Source of the DNA: CAXTTV01 sp964247295
GTDB taxonomy: Bacteria > Chloroflexota > Ktedonobacteria > Ktedonobacterales > Ktedonobacteraceae
Direction of reading: 5' to 3'
Assembly: GCA_964247295.1 (NCBI GenBank)
Contig: CAXTTV010000078.1
Span: 1-20,391 of the forward strand
DNA: 20,391 nucleotides
Within the stretch, counting starts at the first letter, position 1. Each line of letters opens with the position of its first letter. This document shows, piece after piece, positions 13,894 to 20,391 of the stretch. Position numbers and translations under genes: made by a program. The notes below the pieces were generated by a model. That model made no database searches. It had not been told where the DNA came from and was given only the letters and a program-made list of their open reading frames with translations.

Positions 13894-15156
13894 TTAAAGG
13901 GCGGGCAGGAAGTTCTGTGAGCCGAAGCTGCCTCCCAGCACATCTTTGGAGGAGGCTCCCATCCACCGATCCAATACGGTCGCGTAGACGGATCGAAAGT
14001 CGGTAGTGTACTTCAGGTTCCCATTCTGGTCCAGTTCGTTGAGCTGCGGGGGCTCCCCGAAGATCCCTTTTTGCACCGATTTCCCCAGCACGAACATCGG
14101 CGCGGCGGTCCCGTGATCTGTCCCCTGGCTGCCGTTCTCTTCGACTCTCCTGCCAAACTCGGACCATGTAAGCACTACAACATTATCGGCTTTGCCATGC
14201 TGCTCTAGATCGGCATAGAAGGCAGCAAGGCCCTCGGACAACGTTTTCATCAGGGTATCGTGCGTGGTCTTTTCGTTGGCATGGGTGTCGAAGCCCCCAA
14301 GTGTTACGTACCCAACACGCAACCCCAGCTCCTGCACAATCGCTTCGGCCAGCAATTGCAAACCACCGGCAAAGGGCCCCTGAGGATACATAGTTCTGGC
14401 CCGATAAGCGCTAGCTGCAAGCTTTAGCTGTTCGGAACCGCTTCGGGCGTGCGTCGCGGTGGTATCCAATAGAGCAGCATAGGGGGCGGTTTTAGGGAAA
14501 GAGCTGTACAATTTCATCAGGGTTTGGAGGCGCGAGTTTCCACCATCACTGGCACTGGCATCTCCCGTCAACTGATAGCCCTTGACGCTGGTCAGGGTCG
14601 GAACCTGAGCGTTGATGGATGAAAGCGCCTGTGAGGTCTGCACACTCACGTCCAGCGATTTAAATGGATGGCCGTTCTCATCTACCATACCCGAGACAAG
14701 CTTCCCCAGCCAGCCTTCGCTCCCGGTCCCATTGAGATCCAGGGTCTGCCAGATATCCATGGCCTGGAAATGTGAGAGGCTCGGATTGGGATACCCCACG
14801 CCTTCAACGATCGCCATCTGTCCGGCGTCCCAGATCTTTTTCAAGGGGGCCAGATTCGGGTGCAGTCCCAACCGTCCGTCCAGGTGCAACACGTTGTTCT
14901 CAGGAATCGCCAGGGTCGGTCGCGCTTTATAATAGGTCGCGTCGGTATAAGGGACGACACTATTCAGGCCATCGTTGCCACCGGCCATCTGTACCACAAT
15001 TAAGGTATGCTTGGCTGAGGCCGGCGATAATTTAATGCCGTCTCGGGTCAACGATTGGGCCGAAGCCACCCCCCGACTAAAGATCGCGGGCATTACCATA
15101 CCAGCCGAGACAACCATCAACCCATCTTTTATCATTGCTCTACGCGTAAGTTTCAT
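13894..15156 (-). CDS. DUF1501 family Tat-exported protein (420 aa)
   Basis: The N-terminus carries a twin-arginine signal (TRRAMIKDG, then a hydrophobic stretch, cleavage likely after GVASA). Family hallmarks follow: VVQMAGGNDGLNSVVPY (residues ~54-70), LGLHPNLAPL, PNPSLSHFQAMDIWQT, GGFDTHANE and SEFGRRVEENGSQGTDHG. DUF1501 proteins are alkaline-phosphatase/sulfatase-superfamily-like by fold but have no settled function. It is 20 bp downstream of the DUF1800 gene, so both form one operon. The length is typical. Exported, folded and probably cofactor-containing is inferred from the Tat signal. Confidence 0.92.
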   Translation of the reverse strand: MKLTRRAMIKDGLMVVSAGMVMPAIFSRGVASAQSLTRDGIKLSPASAKHTLIVVQMAGGNDGLNSVVPYTDATYYKARPTLAIPENNVLHLDGRLGLHPNLAPLKKIWDAGQMAIVEGVGYPNPSLSHFQAMDIWQTLDLNGTGSEGWLGKLVSGMVDENGHPFKSLDVSVQTSQALSSINAQVPTLTSVKGYQLTGDASASDGGNSRLQTLMKLYSSFPKTAPYAALLDTTATHARSGSEQLKLAASAYRARTMYPQGPFAGGLQLLAEAIVQELGLRVGYVTLGGFDTHANEKTTHDTLMKTLSEGLAAFYADLEQHGKADNVVVLTWSEFGRRVEENGSQGTDHGTAAPMFVLGKSVQKGIFGEPPQLNELDQNGNLKYTTDFRSVYATVLDRWMGASSKDVLGGSFGSQNFLPAL

Positions 15157-15176
15157 CGTATTTCTCCTCCAAAAAG

Positions 15177-16811
15177 CTAGTTAAGCTGATAGTCCGGCGA
15201 CGACATCAGCAGGTACAGAGTACCGCGCGCCCGGCTCAAGGGATACTTTGTGCTTCCTAGCGCGATAGTGGCCTTGTTGCGATCTGTGCCCGGCTGTTTA
15301 AAGTAGTCCAGCATCTGCTGCCGGCGGTCGGCCTCTAACGTGCCGTCCAGCAGATAGGTGCTAAAGTAATCCACAAAACTTTCGGGTGAGCTAAGCTGGC
15401 GATCACTGACCATCTTTTGAAGATCAACGGCGGGCGTCTGCCCACCTTTTTTCGCGCCAGAAGCGCCAGCCAGGAGGCGATCAATAAAGTTGAGTCGCGT
15501 CATCCAGGTGCCGCTATTGAGCCATTGCGAGCTGACTTTATCTCCAGGCCAGCCGGCCACATTCGGAGGATCAAAAAGGGTCTGACCCATTAAGGTCAGG
15601 GCGGCTTGAAGCCCATTGCCCGAACCCGGCATCCCGACAGACCGGTACGCGCCCACGGCGAACTCCACCGGCGATTTGATCCGGCTGCGATAGGCCTTAG
15701 AGGATGAGAACTGAGGCGAGAGTAAAAGGGCACGCATCACCGCACCCATGCTGTGTTTGTTTTGATGGTAGGCATCGATTAATGGATGGAGATCTGCCGC
15801 ACTGGGGTTCTCGTACACAAAAAAAGTGAAAAGCTTGCGACACAGAAACTCGGGTGTCTTGGAATGATTTGTAAGGATCTGGACAACGTCTTTGTAATCC
15901 AGGTTCCCGGTATGCCCCAGATAGGTTTTCTGGGAGCTATCATGCAGCCGCTTTTGATAATGCCCCTCCTCTCCTACGACTCGCCAGCCGGTCAACGCGA
16001 GAGCAGCGGCATGCACATCAGCCTGGGTATAGTTACCGACTCCGAGCGTAAAAAGTTCCATGAGTTCGCGCGCATAGTTTTCGTTTGGCGTGGTGCGCGT
16101 ACTCTTTCCAAGGTCCAGGTAAACCAGCATCGCGGGATCACCTGTGATGCCCAATAGAATAGTGTCCAGAGTATCAAAAGCATGCTCACGCAAAAACTGG
16201 TTTTGATTAAACATGCGCACATACCCGTTTTTGCCCCCAACTTTGCGATAACTGCTGGTCAGGACGCCATGCCAGAAAAGCGTCATCTTCTCCAGCAAGG
16301 GGCGCTGCGTCCAGGCCATCCGCGCCACCCACCAGTGCTGCTGGTCCACGACCTTGCTCATATCCAGACTCAGGCTCTTCAAACGCTGCTCCATCAGATC
16401 ATCCGGGACCTGCTGGTAATCAATCAGGCGCTCTATAGCGCTGGAGAAGCTTAAGGCACTATAGGTCCGGAGATCGGCGGGGGTGGCCCCAAATCCGGCT
16501 TTGCGTAGAAGATGCCCCATCTGCGTGTTACTGGTGAGAAGAGTAGAGGCAGAGCCTTGATCCGCACTCAACCCCGACAAGGCCACCCCACTTCCAACTC
16601 CCAGGCCAGCCAGGGCCAGGGCAGAGGCCCCGACAAAAGCCCGCCGGGAGATCCCTGTCTTCCGAGGATTGGAAACCGGGGCAGTCTCAAAAGAAACCGT
16701 TGGCGTGACAGGTTCAGCCACGCCGAGCCTTTTAGCGATCTCTAGAATCTTGCCAGTTGGCTGGTTATCCCCTTCAAAACTATGCGCTGGCTCCAACGGC
16801 TGCTTATTCAT
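15177..16811 (-). CDS. DUF1800 family Tat-exported protein (544 aa)
   Basis: The ATG at 16811 has GGGGAG 7-8 nt upstream; a TTG two codons earlier is less likely. The twin-arginine motif SRRAFVGAS lies at residues ~55-63, giving an unusually long hydrophilic N-region for a Tat signal. Hallmarks: LRKAGFGATPADLRTY, LFWHGVLTSS, NENYARELMELFTLGVG, ALALTGW and NVAGWPGDKVSSQWLN. DUF1800 genes are typically paired with DUF1501 genes, as here. Their function is unknown; they occur widely in bacteria with large genomes. Confidence 0.92.
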   Translation of the reverse strand: MNKQPLEPAHSFEGDNQPTGKILEIAKRLGVAEPVTPTVSFETAPVSNPRKTGISRRAFVGASALALAGLGVGSGVALSGLSADQGSASTLLTSNTQMGHLLRKAGFGATPADLRTYSALSFSSAIERLIDYQQVPDDLMEQRLKSLSLDMSKVVDQQHWWVARMAWTQRPLLEKMTLFWHGVLTSSYRKVGGKNGYVRMFNQNQFLREHAFDTLDTILLGITGDPAMLVYLDLGKSTRTTPNENYARELMELFTLGVGNYTQADVHAAALALTGWRVVGEEGHYQKRLHDSSQKTYLGHTGNLDYKDVVQILTNHSKTPEFLCRKLFTFFVYENPSAADLHPLIDAYHQNKHSMGAVMRALLLSPQFSSSKAYRSRIKSPVEFAVGAYRSVGMPGSGNGLQAALTLMGQTLFDPPNVAGWPGDKVSSQWLNSGTWMTRLNFIDRLLAGASGAKKGGQTPAVDLQKMVSDRQLSSPESFVDYFSTYLLDGTLEADRRQQMLDYFKQPGTDRNKATIALGSTKYPLSRARGTLYLLMSSPDYQLN

Positions 16812-16895
16812 CTTCAAGCTCCCCTATATCAAATCTATTTCTATTCAAGCAACTTTATCTAAGTGGTCTCCGTTCTTAATTGTAGGTAGTAGCCT

Positions 16896-16917
16896 TCAAG
16901 AAACCCTCAAGAAACCC
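16896..16917 (-). repeat. Perfect tandem 11-bp repeat upstream of the DUF1800-DUF1501 operon
   Basis: On the minus strand GGGTTTCTTGA occurs twice in tandem (16917-16907 and 16906-16896). The -10-like TACAAT lies at 16884-16879, exactly one further 11-bp step downstream. Eleven-bp-spaced direct repeats just upstream of a -10 box are the known layout for OmpR/SARP-type activators. The normal -35 at proper spacing is poor. The site lies about 70-105 bp before the DUF1800 start. Confidence 0.45.
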
Positions 16918-17064
16918 TCAATCATTTCTCTAGCTTTTCAAAGCGACCAGCAGCAGAGGACTTGCCCGAAGAGAGGTTTTAGTGATACAGTAACATTGCT
17001 TGAAACAGTAGCAAAAACACCAGCTCTGTAGCTTTACTACAGAACATACGGGAAAATAAGTAGC

Positions 17065-18780
17065 ATGCAGCAAAAAACTGAAAAGTTTTCGATCAGAGAT
17101 ATCCTTATCCCTCTGGCATTTATAGTCCTATCCATATGCGCGAATGCGATCTTTCCACTGAAAGATCTCTGGTACCACGAGTCATTGACCCGCGCCCTCG
17201 GCTCCTGGGTGTTCTGGCCCACGACGCTTTTTTTTCCAGGCCAGGAACTTGTTCCTAATGAGCAGATTCGCTATTATATCATCACTCTTCCCCCGATCAA
17301 TCTCATCGTAGCCTGGATAGAGACGCTTGGGCTCTTTTTGCTTCTCGCTCTTATATGTGGGCTCTATGTGCTGGTGCTTCGTCGTCTGGCGAACCGCATA
17401 AGCTTGAAAATGATGCTTGCGTTAACAGTTCTGATCGCGCTTCCCTGGATCTTTACCGGTGTACTACCTTCTTCCGATGTCTTTTCGTATATCGCCTACG
17501 CGCGTATCGGAGTGATCTACCACCTTAATCCACTCACAAATGTTCCCATCGCGATCAAACACGATGCCATCTATCAATATCTGTACTGGAAGGCGCAACC
17601 CTCGGCCTACGGGCCCACCTGGGTACTGCTGACATGCGGCCTTCAACTTCTGCTGCTGGCTCTGGGGAATTCTCAGGTGATCGGTATGCTGATAGCGTTA
17701 AAGGTGTTTGCCCTGATGATGCATCTTGGATCAACGCTGCTGCTCTGGATCATCATCGGTCGGCTTCAGCAGATATTTAATCTCGCTCAACCAGGATTGC
17801 GCTCACTGCTGGTGCTTGCTTTTGCCTGGAATCCGCTCCTCATATTTGAGAGCACGCTAAACGCCCATAACGATACCACGTTGCTTTTTCTGCTACTGCT
17901 CACACTCTGGTTTTTTGTACGGAACCAGAGCCGTTATGATCTGCTATTCGCGGCGATTGCGTTCGCGCTAACGGTCTGCCTGAAGGTCTACTGTCTGATT
18001 CTACTTCCCGGTTTCCTGTTCTATTTATGGGCTCAAAACTCTCGCAAGGTTCGGCAAATTGCCATTTTGGGGGCCGGCTTTCTGGTTACCTGCCTGCTGC
18101 TCTATGGGCCGTTCTGGAATAATGGGAAGATTTTGAACGTAATTACGGTGAACCCGGCGGCCAGTCGGAATATTAACAACCCTTTAGAGCTGATCAGCCA
18201 GGTTGTAAATTCCATCTTGAAAGATTTTGGTCTCCCAACTGAGCTTTTCGGCTCAACCACGTTTGAGAATATTCTGCACACACTCAGCCTGCTGGCCTTT
18301 GTAGTCTTGTATGCACTATTCTGCTGGCGATCCTATAAAAATCTAGACACGACACGCTCATTTGTAGGCCTGCTGCGCTGGCTTACATTCGCCTGGCTCT
18401 TCTACTGCCTTCTAGGTGCAACCTGGTTCTGGCCCTGGTACACGACGATATTTTTCGGCCTTTTCGCGCTGCTCCAGAGCTGCCTGGAGGCGAAACCTGT
18501 GTCACCCTCCGCGAGCACGCTGGAACGCATCTGGTTGATCTGGCAGCCAAATGTCAACTACGCCTGGACCTTTACCCTGCTCACATCGTATGTGTTTTAC
18601 GCCAGTGCCCCCCAATTCACTTTTATTCCTGGCTTGGTTGGCTTCCAGATCGCGTTTTTCCGAGGACTCTGGATCTGGTCGCTGCCCGGCCTGACACTGT
18701 ATCGCAACTACCGTCAGCTTAAAGCAGGCCAGCATTCTCCGGAGGCAATCGCCGCTCGCGAGCGGGTTGAGATTGCCTAG
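17065..18780 (+). CDS. GT-C fold membrane glycosyltransferase (GT87/MptB-like, 571 aa)
   Basis: A polytopic protein with about 12-13 predicted TM helices. A polar loop has SSDVFSYIAYARIGVIYHLN (Asp138) followed by NPLTNVP and QPSAYGPTWV. This is the layout of GT-C enzymes that use polyprenyl-phosphate sugars, where the acidic residue in the first loop is catalytic. A second conserved spot is NAHND (His268-Asp270). The length fits mannosyltransferase-type families. The donor, likely a polyprenol-phosphate-linked hexose, and acceptor (cell-wall glycan or lipoglycan) are inferred. The ribosome binding site is weak (GGGAAAATAAGT). It faces the response regulator gene with a 30-bp gap and no obvious terminator. 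Confidence 0.75.
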   Translation: MQQKTEKFSIRDILIPLAFIVLSICANAIFPLKDLWYHESLTRALGSWVFWPTTLFFPGQELVPNEQIRYYIITLPPINLIVAWIETLGLFLLLALICGLYVLVLRRLANRISLKMMLALTVLIALPWIFTGVLPSSDVFSYIAYARIGVIYHLNPLTNVPIAIKHDAIYQYLYWKAQPSAYGPTWVLLTCGLQLLLLALGNSQVIGMLIALKVFALMMHLGSTLLLWIIIGRLQQIFNLAQPGLRSLLVLAFAWNPLLIFESTLNAHNDTTLLFLLLLTLWFFVRNQSRYDLLFAAIAFALTVCLKVYCLILLPGFLFYLWAQNSRKVRQIAILGAGFLVTCLLLYGPFWNNGKILNVITVNPAASRNINNPLELISQVVNSILKDFGLPTELFGSTTFENILHTLSLLAFVVLYALFCWRSYKNLDTTRSFVGLLRWLTFAWLFYCLLGATWFWPWYTTIFFGLFALLQSCLEAKPVSPSASTLERIWLIWQPNVNYAWTFTLLTSYVFYASAPQFTFIPGLVGFQIAFFRGLWIWSLPGLTLYRNYRQLKAGQHSPEAIAARERVEIA

Positions 18781-18810
18781 GCACGATCACCGGATGTCAG
18801 GAACCCGCCA

Positions 18811-19209
18811 TTAAGCTTGTGGGGTCATTTGCCGAATCAGATCAAGCAGGTCCCGCACATGGAATGGCTTGACAATGACTTTCGCGACGTTTAGATTATG
18901 AAGATCGGTGGTAGTGGTCCCAGCGGTAATCACAATAATGGAGGGTAAGGGGAAACCTTCGTTCCACTGCGCGCGCAACCTATCGAGGAAGGTGCTTCCA
19001 TCCATCCCAGGCATCGCGAGATCCAGGAGAATGACGGATGGATAACGCCCTTCGCGCGAGGAATTATCAATCCAGGCCAGTGCCTCATGCCCCTCCGCCG
19101 CTTCCGCCGGCTCATAGCCATCCAATTCCAGAGCCCAGGATACCATGTCGCGGATTGCCGGGTTATCATCTACAACCAGAACGATAGGATGAGTCAATGA
19201 CTGGCTCAT
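18811..19209 (-). CDS. Single-domain response regulator (132 aa)
   Basis: A complete receiver domain with no output domain: acidic pair Asp14-Asp15 (LVVDDN), phosphoacceptor Asp63 (LLDLAMPGMDG), Thr95 (VITAG) and Lys114 (IVKPF). Such CheY/Spo0F-like proteins signal by binding partners or relaying phosphate. No histidine kinase is in the window, so the cognate kinase is encoded elsewhere. GGGAGG sits only about 4 nt before the ATG, a short spacing. Confidence 0.92.
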   Translation of the reverse strand: MSQSLTHPIVLVVDDNPAIRDMVSWALELDGYEPAEAAEGHEALAWIDNSSREGRYPSVILLDLAMPGMDGSTFLDRLRAQWNEGFPLPSIIVITAGTTTTDLHNLNVAKVIVKPFHVRDLLDLIRQMTPQA

Positions 19210-19269
19210 TTTCCTCCCTGTTCTCTCTTACCAAGAGTAGGCTTCCTCTTAATTGGATACGTGGCTGAC

Positions 19270-19354
19270 TCTCTTCATTGAGGCCATGAGCAGAAAGCTT
19301 CTACGCTTCACGTAAAAAACTACAAAGACGCATGAAGAGAACTACTCATGGCCT
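19270..19354. other. Two interleaved inverted repeats (possible pseudoknot RNA or regulator site)
   Basis: Arm A1 TCTCTTCAT (19270-19278) is complementary to A2 ATGAAGAGA (19332-19340), 9 bp perfect. Arm B1 AGGCCATGAG (19281-19290) is complementary to B2 CTCATGGCCT (19345-19354), 10 bp perfect. The order A1-B1-A2-B2 makes the two pairings cross, the topology of a pseudoknot or of two alternative hairpins. It occupies the 233-bp gap between lipA and the response regulator, where no gene is seen. Transcribed strand is unknown. Confidence 0.45.
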
Positions 19355-19442
19355 TGAAGATGGCCCATACATTACCATCTCTGCATTTCTCGATGTGAAG
19401 AAAATGCCCACGGGAAGATTATAAGATACATTCATCTATAAA

Positions 19443-20324
19443 TTAGGCTTCGGCCTCGCTGGCTCCGTCGGCCTGCTCATGTGCATGGTAAGAGCTACGA
19501 ACAAAGGGGCCGGAGGCAACATATTTGAAGCCCAGCTTTTTGCCCTCTTCTTTTAATGTCGCGAACTCTTCTAATGGAACATAACGTTGGATCGGGAGAT
19601 GCTGGAAGGAAGGGCGCAGATATTGACCAATCGTCAGGATATCTACGTTATGCTCCCGCATGTCTCGCATCACCTCTAAGATCTCGTCCCAGCTTTCTCC
19701 CAATCCCAGCATAAAGCCAGATTTGGTCGCGGCCTGAGGGTTCATCTCTTTAGCCCACTTCAGGACCTCAAGCGAGCGCTTATAGACCGCCTGGGGTCTC
19801 ACTTCGCGGTAAAGCCTCGGCACAGTCTCAACATTATGATTAAACACATTGGGTTTGGCGTCAATAACTACCTTCAAGGAGTCGTATGCGCCCTTAAAGT
19901 CGGGCGTGAGCACCTCGACCCGGCACTCTGGGTTCAGACGCTTAATCCAACGGATCGTGGAGGCAAACACCGAGGCCCCACCGTCTCGCAGCTCATCACG
20001 GTTCACAGAGGTGATTACAGCGTGCCGCAATCCCATACTTTGAACGGTCTCCGCGACGCGTTTAGGCTCCTCCCAATCCAATCCCTGCGGGCGACCGGTC
20101 TCAACGGCACAGAAACGACAACTGCGCGTACAGACACGCCCCAAGATCATAAAGGTGGCAGTTTTGTGCCCCCAACACTCTCCAATATTTGGACAACGGG
20201 CCTCTTCACACACAGTATGCAGCTCCCGTGTCCGCATCAGATTCTTCAGGTTGTGGTAGTTCTCACCCGTAGGGGCTTTGACCCGCAACCATTCGGGACG
20301 CCTCTCAGGAATAATGGTCGCCAT
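19443..20324 (-). CDS. lipA: Lipoyl synthase LipA
   Basis: The 293-aa protein has both iron-sulfur motifs: Cys39, Cys44 and Cys50 (CEEARCPNIGEC) for the auxiliary cluster, and Cys65, Cys69, Cys72 (CTRSCRFC) for the radical SAM cluster. The C-terminal RSSYHA supplies the serine ligand of the auxiliary cluster. It inserts two sulfurs at C6 and C8 of protein-bound octanoyl groups to make lipoyl cofactors for 2-oxoacid dehydrogenases and the glycine cleavage system. Full family length with no defect seen. AAGGAAAC lies before the ATG. No lipB is visible in the window; it may lie upstream to the right. Confidence 0.97.
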   Translation of the reverse strand: MATIIPERRPEWLRVKAPTGENYHNLKNLMRTRELHTVCEEARCPNIGECWGHKTATFMILGRVCTRSCRFCAVETGRPQGLDWEEPKRVAETVQSMGLRHAVITSVNRDELRDGGASVFASTIRWIKRLNPECRVEVLTPDFKGAYDSLKVVIDAKPNVFNHNVETVPRLYREVRPQAVYKRSLEVLKWAKEMNPQAATKSGFMLGLGESWDEILEVMRDMREHNVDILTIGQYLRPSFQHLPIQRYVPLEEFATLKEEGKKLGFKYVASGPFVRSSYHAHEQADGASEAEA

Positions 20325-20391
20325 AGCTTTTGTTTCCTTGTTCTATCCGCAGGGGAAGAAAGGGGTAATGTTACCTGCTTCAGCCCCCGAA

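Noticed and set aside
20364..20375. GGTAA-TG-TTACC palindrome upstream of lipA
   Set aside because: The stem is only 5 bp with a 2-nt centre; it could be a small operator but there is too little to support a feature.
1..20391. Defence or toxin-antitoxin system
   Set aside because: No nuclease, reverse transcriptase, helicase, toxin or other recognisable defence domain was found among the genes; nothing supports such a call.

Overview
The window reads as a piece of bacterial chromosome from a Gram-positive-like, GC-moderate lineage. My best guess is Ktedonobacteria (Chloroflexota). This rests on the style of the phage-type genes, a Pro/Thr-rich surface protein, a DUF1800/DUF1501 pair, a GT-C polyprenol-type glycosyltransferase and a lipoyl synthase. 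It is an inference from gene content only. No rRNA, tRNA, CRISPR array, integrase or transposase was seen.

Left half (1-10219) is a phage-type particle module. A promoter at 70-99, preceded by an 18-bp direct repeat, leads into a tightly packed plus-strand run. The run holds a 72-aa gene, a prohead protease/scaffold/major capsid fusion, three small structural-type genes, a head-tail connector with an inserted Ig-like domain, a one-TM coiled-coil protein and a tail-type protein. The fusion carries a strong in-frame internal ribosome binding site and start between its protease and scaffold-capsid parts. After a 387-bp AT-rich gap with its own promoter comes a two-TM Pro/Thr-rich stalk protein, closed by a strong terminator (7802-7842). 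Facing it on the minus strand is a portal operon (portal, 127 aa, 94 aa) with a near-consensus promoter at 10191-10219. No terminase, tape measure, lysis or integration gene is visible, so the module looks like a rearranged or partial prophage, or a domesticated particle or gene-transfer-agent-like cluster.

Middle (10241-13240) is host metabolism. A plus-strand promoter lies back-to-back with the portal promoter and drives a DUF3311 membrane peptide and an SSS-family (MctP-like) solute symporter. They end in a 26-bp perfect bidirectional-type hairpin shared with a convergent YeiW-like cysteine-cluster protein. A hypothetical coiled-coil protein follows.

Right part (13248-20391) holds a membrane-anchored hypothetical protein, a Tat-exported DUF1800-DUF1501 operon with 11-bp tandem repeats in its upstream region, a GT-C membrane glycosyltransferase, a single-domain response regulator, an intergenic region with two interleaved inverted repeats (pseudoknot topology), and lipA.

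The least explained items are the particle module with nested capsid translation and split promoters, and the interleaved inverted repeats between the response regulator and lipA.
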